A stretch of 20,354 nt of DNA from Actinocrinis sp046724665 (lineage in GTDB: Bacteria > Actinomycetota > Actinomycetes > Streptomycetales > Catenulisporaceae), in assembly GCA_046724665.1 (NCBI GenBank), contig JBKOWZ010000010.1:1-20354 (forward strand). The letters are read 5' to 3'. Made by a program: the position numbers and the translations under genes. This document shows positions 7,050-14,182 of the stretch, piece by piece (within the stretch, counting starts at the first letter, position 1; each line of letters opens with the position of its first letter). The notes beneath the pieces were generated by a model. That model was not told the origin of the DNA and searched no databases. It worked only from the letters and a program-made list of their open reading frames with translations.

Positions 7050-8714
7050 GTGACGCCGCCGGCGAGGTTCCGCTCGGTGCTGGCCGCGGACATGGAACTG
7101 GGTGCCGGAAACGTCCTGCTGCGCCTGGCCGAGCACGGCGCCGACCTCGACGAGCCGCGCGTCGCCTTCGACACGCCGGTTGACGGCTTCGCCCCCTACA
7201 CGCTGCTGTCGCTGCGTGAGCTGACCCGGCTGGCCGCCGCTCGCGCCGACTGGTTCCGCGGCAAGGGCGTCGGCCGGCGCGACCCGGTCGCGCTGTATGT
7301 CACCGACGCGGCCGACGTGTTCCTGAACTTCTTCGCCCTCTCTCGCCTGGGCGCGATCCCGGCGCTGATGAACGGCAACATGCCGCTCGAGGTCGCCGCC
7401 GAGTACATCAGGCGGCTGCGGTGCGTGGGAGTCGTCACGGACTCGGCCCACGCGCAGGTCGCGCAGTGGGACCTCGGCGTGCCGGTCCTCGGCGATGCCG
7501 CCGAGACCGGCGGCGGCGACCCGCAGGGCGCACCGGAGCACTTCCGCCACGCCGGCGACGACCCGGTCGCGATCACCCACTCCTCCGGCACCACGCGAGT
7601 GCCGGCCGCAGTCGTGCACTCGCACCACAGCCTGTTCGCGGCGATCCGCGCGGTCCGGCTCACCGAGCCGCGGCCCTACGGCCACGTGCGGGAGTTGTCC
7701 GCGCTGCCTGCCGCGCACGCCGCCGGACTGATCACGATCAACCAGGCGCTGTGCAACGGGTACGAACTGCTGTGCCTGTCGGCGCAGGGCGGTTCGTCCC
7801 GCGGCGGCGCCGAGGCGGTGCTGGACGCGATCGAGCGCTGGCGACCGACGGGGGTGTTCGGCTTCGCGGTCACCTGGGCCGAGATGGCCCGTTTCGACCT
7901 GGCCGCGCGCGACCTGTCCTCGGTGCGCAACTGGTTCAACACCGGCGACTGCGCACACGAGGCGCACATCCGCCGTCTGGTCGCGGTCGGCAGCCACCGG
8001 GAGCCGACCGCCGAGGGGTCCCGCCTGGTGCCCGGCTCGAAGTTCATCGACTCGCTCGGCTCGACCGAGATGGGGCACAGCGCCTTCTACATGACCCACC
8101 AGCTCGGCAGCGAGAAGTACGACCGCTGCGTCGGGCGCACGTTCCCGTTCGCCGAGATCAAGCTGCTGGACACGGCCACCGGACGGGAGGTGCCGGACGG
8201 GACGGTCGGGCAGGCGGCGCTCAAGTCGCCGACGCTCGCCCCCGGCTACTGGAACGACTCGCTGTCCACGTTCCGCAACCGCCTGGGCGGCTACTACCTC
8301 ACCGGCGACCTGATGTACCGCGACGAGGAAGGCCTGTACTACCACGTGGACCGCGCCAGCGACGCGGTCGATCTGGGCGGCAGCCAGTGGCTGTACACCG
8401 CGCTGACCGAGGAGCGCATCCTCAAACAGTGCCCCGACGTGCGCGACTGCACAGTGGTCGCCAGCCGCGGCCCGGACGGCACGGCGACGGCCGACGTGCT
8501 GCTCCTGCTGGCCGCCGACGCCGATCCGGACGCCGACCGGCGCCCCGCGGTCGTCGCGGCGCTGGGGTCGGCGGCGGACCGGGTGCAGTGCCGGGTGGTG
8601 TCGGTCTCCGACGACGACCTCCTGGTCGGCCCGACCGGCAAGGTCCGCAAATTCCTGATGCGCCAGCGGCTGGCCGCCGCGGCCGACCGAGAGGGGAGCG
8701 CGGCCCGATCATGA
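7050..8714 (+). CDS. AMP-dependent acyl-CoA/ACP ligase (second ANL enzyme)
   Basis: A 554-residue adenylate-forming enzyme. Motifs: P-loop THSSGTTRVPAAV (176-188), SLGSTEMG (336-343), TGD (418-420), DRASD (434-438) and C-terminal Lys531 in GPTGKVRKF. The P-loop lysine normally following G-x-P is replaced (R-V-P-A), so nucleotide handling may differ; the C-terminal catalytic lysine is kept. The GTG at 7050 has GGGAGG four bases upstream. The gene follows the thioesterase by 63 bp and overlaps the P450 by ATGA. Compared with the first ligase it is longer and its core motifs differ, so it probably takes a different acid. Loading ACP2 or ACP3, or making a CoA ester for KAS III, are both possible. 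Confidence 0.87.
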   Translation: MTPPARFRSVLAADMELGAGNVLLRLAEHGADLDEPRVAFDTPVDGFAPYTLLSLRELTRLAAARADWFRGKGVGRRDPVALYVTDAADVFLNFFALSRLGAIPALMNGNMPLEVAAEYIRRLRCVGVVTDSAHAQVAQWDLGVPVLGDAAETGGGDPQGAPEHFRHAGDDPVAITHSSGTTRVPAAVVHSHHSLFAAIRAVRLTEPRPYGHVRELSALPAAHAAGLITINQALCNGYELLCLSAQGGSSRGGAEAVLDAIERWRPTGVFGFAVTWAEMARFDLAARDLSSVRNWFNTGDCAHEAHIRRLVAVGSHREPTAEGSRLVPGSKFIDSLGSTEMGHSAFYMTHQLGSEKYDRCVGRTFPFAEIKLLDTATGREVPDGTVGQAALKSPTLAPGYWNDSLSTFRNRLGGYYLTGDLMYRDEEGLYYHVDRASDAVDLGGSQWLYTALTEERILKQCPDVRDCTVVASRGPDGTATADVLLLLAADADPDADRRPAVVAALGSAADRVQCRVVSVSDDDLLVGPTGKVRKFLMRQRLAAAADREGSAARS

Positions 8715-9949
8715 CCCCGACCGCCTCGCTGCTGCCGTTGTTGCAAGTCGCGGGACGCAACGACCCCGCGCCCTACTATGCCGAGCTGCACCGCCTCGGC
8801 CAGGCCGCCGCCCTCGGGCCCGACGACAAGCATGCGGCCGTCGTGTTCGGCTACGAGGCGGTCGGCCAGGTGCTGCGCGACCCGGTCTTCCGGCTCGTGG
8901 ACGCGGCGTTCCTCGACCGGTCGGGAACCGGCTGGCGCCGGCATGCCGTGCTGCGCGTGTTGCAGCGCTCGGTGTTCAACGCCCCGCCCGAAGCGTACGC
9001 CCGGATGCGCCGACCGTTCAGCCAGGCGCTCAACGCGCGCCAGGTCGCGCGCAACGAGCCGGCGATCGAGCACGCCACGCGCAAGCACCTGGACCGACTG
9101 GCCCGTCTCGGCGCCGACGGCGAGCCGGTCGACTTCGCCGCCGAGTTCGCCGTCCCGCTGCCCGCCGAGGTGATCGGCACGATGCTCGGGGTCGCCGAGG
9201 CGGACCTGCGCCGCTTCCCCGACCTGGTGCGCACCTTCGACGCCGTGCTTGAGCTGGGCCAGCCGGACTTCCGCGACCTGCTCGCCGCCGACCGGGCAGC
9301 GGTCGAGCTGACCGCCTTCTTCACGGACCTGCTCGCCGACCGGCGCGCGCGGCCGCGTGACGATCTGGTCTCCGCGCTGGCCCGGGAGCTGGCCGAGAGC
9401 GGGGACGAGGGATCGGCCGAGGCCGTCGACGAGCTGATCGCGAACCTGATCGTCTTCTTCAACGCGGGGTTCCGCACCACGGCGAACGTCGTCGGAAACG
9501 GCCTGCTCCTGCTGCTCGCCCACCCGCGGGCCGCCGAGGCGCTGCGCGCCGATCCGGCGCTCGCGCCGGCGTACGTGGAGGAGATCCTGCGGGTTGAGCC
9601 GCCGGCGCACTTCGTGGTCCGCTACGCGGCCGAGGACACCGAGGTCGCCGGCGTCCCGGTGCCCGCGGGCCGCACCGTGCTCGTCCTGATGGCGGCCGCG
9701 AACCGCGACCCGAACCGTTTCCCCGACCCGGATCGCTTCGACCCGACCCGCGGCGACGACCAGCACTACGCCTTCAGCGCCGGCCCGCACTATTGTCTCG
9801 GTGCCATGCTCGGGCGCACCGAGGGCCGCATCATCCTGCCCCTGCTGCTTGAGCGCTTCCCCGACCTGGCGCTGGCCGCGCCGCCCGAGCCGCTACGCAA
9901 CCTGATGCTGCGCGGCCCGGTGCGCCTGCCGGTGCGGCTCGCGCAATAG
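8711..9949 (+). CDS. Cytochrome P450 (class I bacterial type)
   Basis: A 412-residue soluble haem monooxygenase expected to hydroxylate or otherwise oxidise a pathway intermediate, using separate ferredoxin and reductase partners not seen in the window. The haem-binding segment is FSAGPHYCLG (355-364) with Cys362 as the iron ligand; the K-helix ExxR is Glu291-Arg294; FPDPDRFDP (337-345) is the usual meander/PERF-region sequence. The I-helix reads AGFRTT (252-257), so the acidic residue of A-G-x-D/E-T-T is replaced by Arg255. The ATG at 8711 overlaps the ligase stop as ATGA. The gene ends 21 bp before the convergent glycosyltransferase. Length is normal; no membrane anchor is seen. Confidence 0.93.
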   Translation: MTPTASLLPLLQVAGRNDPAPYYAELHRLGQAAALGPDDKHAAVVFGYEAVGQVLRDPVFRLVDAAFLDRSGTGWRRHAVLRVLQRSVFNAPPEAYARMRRPFSQALNARQVARNEPAIEHATRKHLDRLARLGADGEPVDFAAEFAVPLPAEVIGTMLGVAEADLRRFPDLVRTFDAVLELGQPDFRDLLAADRAAVELTAFFTDLLADRRARPRDDLVSALARELAESGDEGSAEAVDELIANLIVFFNAGFRTTANVVGNGLLLLLAHPRAAEALRADPALAPAYVEEILRVEPPAHFVVRYAAEDTEVAGVPVPAGRTVLVLMAAANRDPNRFPDPDRFDPTRGDDQHYAFSAGPHYCLGAMLGRTEGRIILPLLLERFPDLALAAPPEPLRNLMLRGPVRLPVRLAQ

Positions 9950-9970
9950 GGCGTTCGAACTCGGTCGGGA

Positions 9971-11113
9971 TCAGGCTGCCAGCCGCTCCAGGCGTTCGGC
10001 CGCCGCCTCGGCGCCGCCGGCCGCGGTGAATGAGGCGGCGATGCGCTGGGCGGCGGCCCGGTATGCCGGATCGTCGAGCAGGGCTTCGAGTGACGCGGTG
10101 AACTGTGCGGCGCTGGTGCGGTCGAAGTGCCGGTGCTGTCCCGCGCCGGCGGCGGCGACCTGTCTGGCCACGATCGGGTGGTCGTATTTGATCGGTGCCA
10201 CGATCAGCGGGATGCCGTTCAGCAGCGCCTCGCAGCTGGTGCTCATCCCGCCGTGGCAGATCATGGCGTCCACCCGGGGCAGCAGCTCGGGGACCGGCGT
10301 GCGGGGGGCGACCAGCACGTGCGGCGGCGGGTCGGGGACCAGTGCGGCCGGCGCGTTGACCACCGCCTGCACGCGGTCGGACAGCGGCTCGAGCGCCCGC
10401 ACCACCCGGGCGAAGAAGTCCCGGCCCAGGTCGGTGGCCACGGTGCCGATCGTGACCAGCACCAGTCGGCGATCCCGGTCCAGCGCCGCCCAGGGGAAGC
10501 CCGGCACGTCCGGGCGCGGGCCGAGCGCCGGGCCGACCGGCGCGAGGTGTGCGGGCGGGTCATGGCGACCGGTCAGCGCGGGCGTGGTGAAGTCGATCAC
10601 CAGGTGGGGCGAGAAGCGCGGATCGTGCTGCGGCGCGGCGCCCAGCAGCGCCTCGGCCGCGGCCGCCACCCGGCCCTCGATCCACCGCTCCACCCGCTGC
10701 ACGTTGCGAAACGGCCGAGCCTGCTCCATCTGGGTGGGCGCCAGGCTCGCCCACCGCAGCCCGCGCCGCTGCGCCACCAGGCCGCCGGCGATGGCGTGCT
10801 GGTCGGCGACCACTACATGCGGCTGATACGTCTCAGCCGCGCTGTTCACCTGAGGCGCGATGTGCGCGCAGAACGGGACGACGAAGTCGTCCCACAGCGA
10901 CTGGACGGCCCGCAACCCGCGGTCGCGCTGCCCGCGATACGGGCGCAGCCCGGTGCCGAAGACGGTCGCATCCGGGCCCAGCAGCGGCCGGAAGTAGCGT
11001 TCGGAGCCGACCCAGGCCACCTCGTGCCCGCGCCCGGCCAGCGCCCGGGAGACCGCCGCCGCCGGATTCGCGTGCGCGGCCAGCGGCGGGACGACGAAGA
11101 GGAAGCGGCTCAC
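9971..11113 (-). CDS. GT1-family glycosyltransferase (GT-B fold)
   Basis: A 380-residue glycosyltransferase resembling those that decorate natural products by moving a sugar from an NDP-sugar to an acceptor hydroxyl or amine. The N-terminal FLFVVPPLAAHANPAAAVSRAL (4-25) has the H-x-N-P pattern of macrolide-type enzymes, and HGGMSTSCEAL (287-297) is the C-terminal nucleotide-diphosphate binding motif, followed by P-x-x-x-D-x (308-312). The GTG at 11113 is chosen because it overlaps the upstream stop as GTGA and begins right at the first beta strand; codons before it read as the shadow of the neighbouring gene. It is paired with the nucleotidyltransferase, suggesting that gene provides its donor. 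The acceptor is presumably the cluster product. Confidence 0.9.
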   Translation of the reverse strand: MSRFLFVVPPLAAHANPAAAVSRALAGRGHEVAWVGSERYFRPLLGPDATVFGTGLRPYRGQRDRGLRAVQSLWDDFVVPFCAHIAPQVNSAAETYQPHVVVADQHAIAGGLVAQRRGLRWASLAPTQMEQARPFRNVQRVERWIEGRVAAAAEALLGAAPQHDPRFSPHLVIDFTTPALTGRHDPPAHLAPVGPALGPRPDVPGFPWAALDRDRRLVLVTIGTVATDLGRDFFARVVRALEPLSDRVQAVVNAPAALVPDPPPHVLVAPRTPVPELLPRVDAMICHGGMSTSCEALLNGIPLIVAPIKYDHPIVARQVAAAGAGQHRHFDRTSAAQFTASLEALLDDPAYRAAAQRIAASFTAAGGAEAAAERLERLAA

Positions 11114-11916
11114 GCCGGCCCGTCCGGTCCCGATTCGAGGCGCCGGCGCACGCCGATGAGGCCGGCCGGCGTGCCGATGTCGTGGTACTGGCCGGTGTCG
11201 AACGGCAGGCCGAACACCTGGAGCCCGGACCGCGCGGCCAGCAGGAACACCTCGCTCAGCAGCCCCTCGCCGGCGCCGGGCGCCCCGGACGCGCCCGCGC
11301 GGACGCACTCGCGCAGCAGTTCGCCGAACGCGGGTGACCAGGCCGCGATGCCCCACACGGTCGTGACCGGCGGCACCTCGGGCTTGTCGACGATGTCAAC
11401 CACCCGGCCGGTGCTCGGATCGAGCACGACCGGCGCGAAGGCTCGCGGATCGGCGACCGGGAACAGGCCGAGGCTCAGGTCCGCGTCGCGCTTCTCGTGG
11501 AAGGCCAGCAGTTTGGCGAAGCAGTCGTCCGGCGCGAGGAGGGTGTCCGGCATGCCCATGCACACGGTCCGGTCCCCGACGAAGGGGTGGGCCAGGTCGA
11601 GCGCGTGCGGCATGCCTCTCGGCTCCTCCTGGCACAGGTAGGCCACTTGCATGCCGCGCTGCTCGCCCGAGCCGAGGTAGCGGAAGACCTCCCACTTGAC
11701 CGGGGAGAGCACGACGAAGGCCGAGTTCACCCCGCCGCGCCGCATCGCGTCCAGGACGTGGTCGATCGCGGCCTTCGGCACCAGCCGCCCCGCGCCGCCC
11801 TCCCCGTCCGCCGCGACCGTCTCGTACCCGATCTGAATCAGTTCCTTGGCGGCCCGATACGGCCAAAGCCGCGAACCCCCACCCGCCGCCGGCACGATGC
11901 CCAGCGGTGCGACCAC
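11110..11916 (-). CDS. Sugar-1-phosphate nucleotidyltransferase
   Basis: A 268-residue enzyme expected to make an NDP-sugar from a sugar 1-phosphate and NTP. The N-terminus carries the signature GIVPAAGGGSRLWPY (6-20) followed by R-A-A-K-E-L (21-26), matching G-x-G-x-R-L-x-P-x-T-x-x-x-P-K with Tyr and Ala replacing the usual Thr and Pro. MPDTLL (122-127) supplies the probable metal-binding Asp124, and YHDIGTP (244-250) is the usual C-terminal segment of RmlA/GalU-type enzymes. The GTG at 11916 is chosen because GGGAGG lies five bases upstream and the protein starts two residues before the first strand; an ATG at 12021 has no such site. It overlaps the glycosyltransferase by four bases (GTGA). 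Nucleotide and sugar specificity are not readable. Confidence 0.85.
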   Translation of the reverse strand: MVAPLGIVPAAGGGSRLWPYRAAKELIQIGYETVAADGEGGAGRLVPKAAIDHVLDAMRRGGVNSAFVVLSPVKWEVFRYLGSGEQRGMQVAYLCQEEPRGMPHALDLAHPFVGDRTVCMGMPDTLLAPDDCFAKLLAFHEKRDADLSLGLFPVADPRAFAPVVLDPSTGRVVDIVDKPEVPPVTTVWGIAAWSPAFGELLRECVRAGASGAPGAGEGLLSEVFLLAARSGLQVFGLPFDTGQYHDIGTPAGLIGVRRRLESGPDGPA

Positions 11917-11960
11917 GAGGACCTCCCTGGCTACGGGCCGGAACTCCGTCAGCGGCAACC

Positions 11961-12032
11961 CTCTGCTATCAGAAGCCTGCCGGAGTGGCGGCGGTCCGCG
12001 CAGGCCCGCGAGGTGCTCCACTCTCTTATCAG
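11961..12032 (-). repeat. Two direct copies of CTCTNNTATCAG
   Basis: CTCTGCTATCAG at 11961-11972 and CTCTCTTATCAG at 12021-12032, sixty bases apart (ten of twelve identical). Read on the minus strand, toward the nucleotidyltransferase, each is CTGATANNAGAG. The spacing and intergenic position suggest paired regulator sites. Confidence 0.4.
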
Positions 12033-12049
12033 TATTCTTCGGTCATGAT

Positions 12050-12068
12050 AGCCGGGCCCGGCCCGGCT
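12050..12068. other. GC-rich inverted repeat (9-bp arms)
   Basis: AGCCGGGCC and GGCCCGGCT flank a single C. As RNA this would give a very stable short hairpin. No T-run follows on the plus strand, so terminator, attenuator or operator are all open. Confidence 0.35.
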
Positions 12069-12183
12069 CGACAACGGCCCGCCGGCCGGTTGATCGTCAG
12101 GATCAGTGCTCGTCGTCGGCGCTGAGCGAAAGTCGGATGCGGACTCTCGCAAGACGCGGTCACGCCCGCGATAATCTCCGAAC

Positions 12184-12200
12184 GTTGACAGCCCGTCAAC
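12184..12200. promoter_or_regulatory. Palindrome GTTGAC-N5-GTCAAC, possible operator
   Basis: Perfect 6-bp arms around AGCCC, 66 bp upstream of the condensation-like gene's start. The left arm overlaps a consensus -35 hexamer TTGACA, so a bound protein would block or position RNA polymerase. Confidence 0.4.
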
Positions 12201-12266
12201 CGGTCGCTCGTCGGCGGTCCAGGCAATGGTGTCGCCGAGTCAGTACCCGCACTCCCGAGGAGCTCG

Positions 12267-13757
12267 ATGATGTTCTTCGCTGAGCCCGCCACCTTGCCCG
12301 AGGCGGTACGCTACGCCGCGGTCGCCGCCGTGGTGCGTGAAACGGCCGCGCCCGACCAACCCGACCAACCGCCCGCCGCGCCGCCCCTTCCCGCGGACCG
12401 GGTGACCGTCGCCTTCGCCGGCGACGGCGCCGGGACCGGGGAGCTCACCTGGGGCCAGCGCATGGTCTGGCAGTCGATGCTCAGGTACGGCTGGCTCAAC
12501 ATCGGCGCGCCCATGCCGCAGCCTCCCGGCCGGACCGTGCGGGACGTGGCCGATGAGCTGCGGTACATGATGTCCCGCTTCCCTTCGCTGCGTACGAGGC
12601 TGCGGTTCGACGCCGACGGCCGGCCGACCCAGGAGCTGTTCGCTGACGGCGAGATCACCTTCGAGGTATACGACGCCGACGGAGACGCCGACCCGCAGAT
12701 GACGGCCCAGGCGGTGTACACACGGTATCTGGCCACGGCCCGCGACTTCGTCCGTGAATGGCCGCTGCGCGTTGCCGCGGTGCGCCGCGAGGGTGCGGTG
12801 ACCCATATGGTCATCATCGCCTGTCATCTGGTGGCGGACGGCTCCGGCACCGCGGTGCTCTTCGAGGAGACCGCAGCCCGCGTCGCCGAGCCGCCGCGCG
12901 GCATGGAGCAGCTGGAACTCGCCCGCTGGCAGGACTCGCCGGCCGGGCGGCGGCAGGCCGCGGCGGGGCTGCGCCACATCGAGACCGAGCTGCGGTCCGT
13001 CCCGCCGCGCCCGATGCCCCGGTCGGCCGATCGGGGCGAACGGCAGCACTGGACCGGCACCCTGACCACCGCCGCCCTGTACCCGGCGATGCAGGCGATC
13101 GCCCGCCGTACGCGCGCCGACTCCTCGACGGTCCTGCTGACCCTGTACGCCGCCGCCCTGGGCCGGCGGGGACTGCTGAACCCGGCTGTGCTGCGGCCGC
13201 TGGTGGGCAACCGGTTCCGGCCGGGCCTGCGCAAGGCCGTGGGCCATGTCATGCAGGCCGGCGTCTGCGTGCTCGATGTCGCCGGAGCCACTTTCGACGA
13301 GGCGGTGGTCCGCGCCCGCGGTCCCGTTCGGCTGGCGTATAAGAACGCTTACTACGATCCGGAGGAGGAGCTCGCGCTCATCGACCGCCTCGCCCGGGAG
13401 CAGCCGGGCGCCGCGCGCTGGGGCGGTGCGACGTGGGCGTACGTCAACGACCGGCGAAGCGAGACGACCAGGTCCGCGACCGCGACGCCTCCGGACGCGT
13501 CGGCGGCGGACGCGATCGCGCAGCTGCTCGCCCGCACCGAGTTCCGGCTGGCCGAGTGGCGGGACAAGCCGATCGAGCCGCTGTTCCTGAGCATCGACGA
13601 CGCCGCGGAAGGTATCGTGTTCATACTGCGCGGGGACAGTTGGTATGTCACCCCGGCGGACGGCGAGGCGCTGCTGCGGGACATGGAGAGCCTCGCGGTA
13701 GCCGCCGCATCCGACCCGACGGTTCCCACTGCGGTGGCCGTCCACAACGGACCGTGA
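12267..13757 (+). CDS. Stand-alone condensation-domain/PapA-like acyltransferase
   Basis: A 496-residue member of the CoA-dependent acyltransferase/NRPS condensation superfamily. The catalytic motif is CHLVADG (186-192), i.e. HxxxDG with His187 as base. Upstream SRFPSLRTRL (103-112) matches the H/R-F-P-x-L-R segment that follows the first strands in condensation domains. No adenylation or carrier domain is attached and the length equals one condensation domain, so it acts in trans, probably joining a carrier- or CoA-bound acyl group to an amine or alcohol. The ATG at 12267 follows GAGGAGC; an ATG directly after it (12270) is an equally possible start. It is transcribed alone, divergent from the sugar genes, and followed by strong hairpins. 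Ester versus amide formation cannot be decided. Confidence 0.82.
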   Translation: MMFFAEPATLPEAVRYAAVAAVVRETAAPDQPDQPPAAPPLPADRVTVAFAGDGAGTGELTWGQRMVWQSMLRYGWLNIGAPMPQPPGRTVRDVADELRYMMSRFPSLRTRLRFDADGRPTQELFADGEITFEVYDADGDADPQMTAQAVYTRYLATARDFVREWPLRVAAVRREGAVTHMVIIACHLVADGSGTAVLFEETAARVAEPPRGMEQLELARWQDSPAGRRQAAAGLRHIETELRSVPPRPMPRSADRGERQHWTGTLTTAALYPAMQAIARRTRADSSTVLLTLYAAALGRRGLLNPAVLRPLVGNRFRPGLRKAVGHVMQAGVCVLDVAGATFDEAVVRARGPVRLAYKNAYYDPEEELALIDRLAREQPGAARWGGATWAYVNDRRSETTRSATATPPDASAADAIAQLLARTEFRLAEWRDKPIEPLFLSIDDAAEGIVFILRGDSWYVTPADGEALLRDMESLAVAAASDPTVPTAVAVHNGP

Positions 13758-13764
13758 GTGTGCA

Positions 13765-13782
13765 CGCGGCCGTCCGGCCGCG
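13765..13782 (+). terminator. Hairpin just after the condensation-like gene
   Basis: CGCGGCCG and CGGCCGCG separated by TC begin eight bases after the stop codon. The stem is all G-C. No T-run follows, which is common for actinobacterial terminators. Confidence 0.5.
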
Positions 13783-13844
13783 CCGTCTCCGCATCGCATC
13801 GCATCGTCTCAGTATGCGAAATGGCCCGACCCGCAGCGGCGGTA

Positions 13845-13895
13845 CCGGGATGCAGCCATCCCGGCGAAGCACCCCTTAGACAAGGTGCTTATTTT
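13845..13895 (+). terminator. Tandem hairpins followed by ATTTT
   Basis: CCGGGATG-CAGC-CATCCCGG (13845-13864) is a perfect 8-bp stem with a 4-base loop. Two bases later AAGCACC (13867-13873) pairs with GGTGCTT (13884-13890), followed by ATTTT (13891-13895). The second is a textbook intrinsic-terminator layout. Together they may form a double terminator or a structured RNA. Confidence 0.5.
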
Positions 13896-13980
13896 GGCTC
13901 GATCACGTCTGTGCAGATGGCGTGGTCTGCACGGCCCGTCCACTCGGCGCCGCCGCCATGCGTAGCCTGCGATCTTCATT

Positions 13981-13991
13981 GAATACTGATA
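13981..13991 (+). promoter_or_regulatory. GAATACTGATA motif, shared with 12027-12037
   Basis: The same eleven bases occur on the minus strand at 12037-12027 in another intergenic region. It shares ACTGATA with the palindrome at 4929-4942. Possible binding site of a common regulator, about 200 bp upstream of the reductase gene. Confidence 0.35.
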
Positions 13992-14182
13992 CTGGCCGAT
14001 CAAGGTGGGCCGTGGTACGTTCGCTGATGCGACCGGCTGGCGCAGAGCCCTGATGGGTTCGTTACGCCGTTCGACACGCGAGGAGGGCGAACGGGTCACG
14101 CTGTAGCCATCGGCTCGGCATCAAGTCACTTATGATCCAAGTCGGCGCCGCGAATCTGCGCCGCGATCTTCGGTGAGGTTGC

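Larger units (their letters stand above)
11917..12266. promoter_or_regulatory. Divergent regulatory region with repeats
   Basis: A 350-bp gap between the minus nucleotidyltransferase and the plus condensation-like gene; no gene is supported. It contains two direct copies of CTCTNNTATCAG, a GC-rich inverted repeat at 12050-12068 and a GTTGAC/GTCAAC palindrome at 12184-12200, each listed separately. No clean -35/-10 pair stands out, although TTGACA at 12185-12190 could be a -35. Confidence 0.45.
13758..14182. other. 425-bp intergenic region with hairpins and repeats
   Basis: No gene is supported. From left to right: a hairpin right after the stop (13765-13782), three tandem GCATC units (13791-13805), two adjacent hairpins followed by ATTTT (13845-13895), a GAATACTGATA motif (13981-13991), and a TATGAT -10-like box at 14131-14136 without a convincing -35. 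It looks like the terminator of the condensation-like gene plus the control region of the reductase-to-synthase operon. Confidence 0.5.

Noticed and set aside
6030..8345. Minus-strand open frame of over 700 codons opposite thioesterase and ligase
   Set aside because: Low-complexity Arg/Gly/Ala-rich shadow with no motifs.
10819..10840. Inverted repeat GCGGCTGA-N6-TCAGCCGC
   Set aside because: It lies within the glycosyltransferase coding sequence, so codon constraint and high GC explain it well enough.
13791..13805. Three tandem GCATC units
   Set aside because: Too few and too short to call a functional repeat; mentioned only in the gap description.
14131..14136. TATGAT -10-like box upstream of the reductase
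   Set aside because: No acceptable -35 at 16-19 bp, so it is not listed as a promoter.
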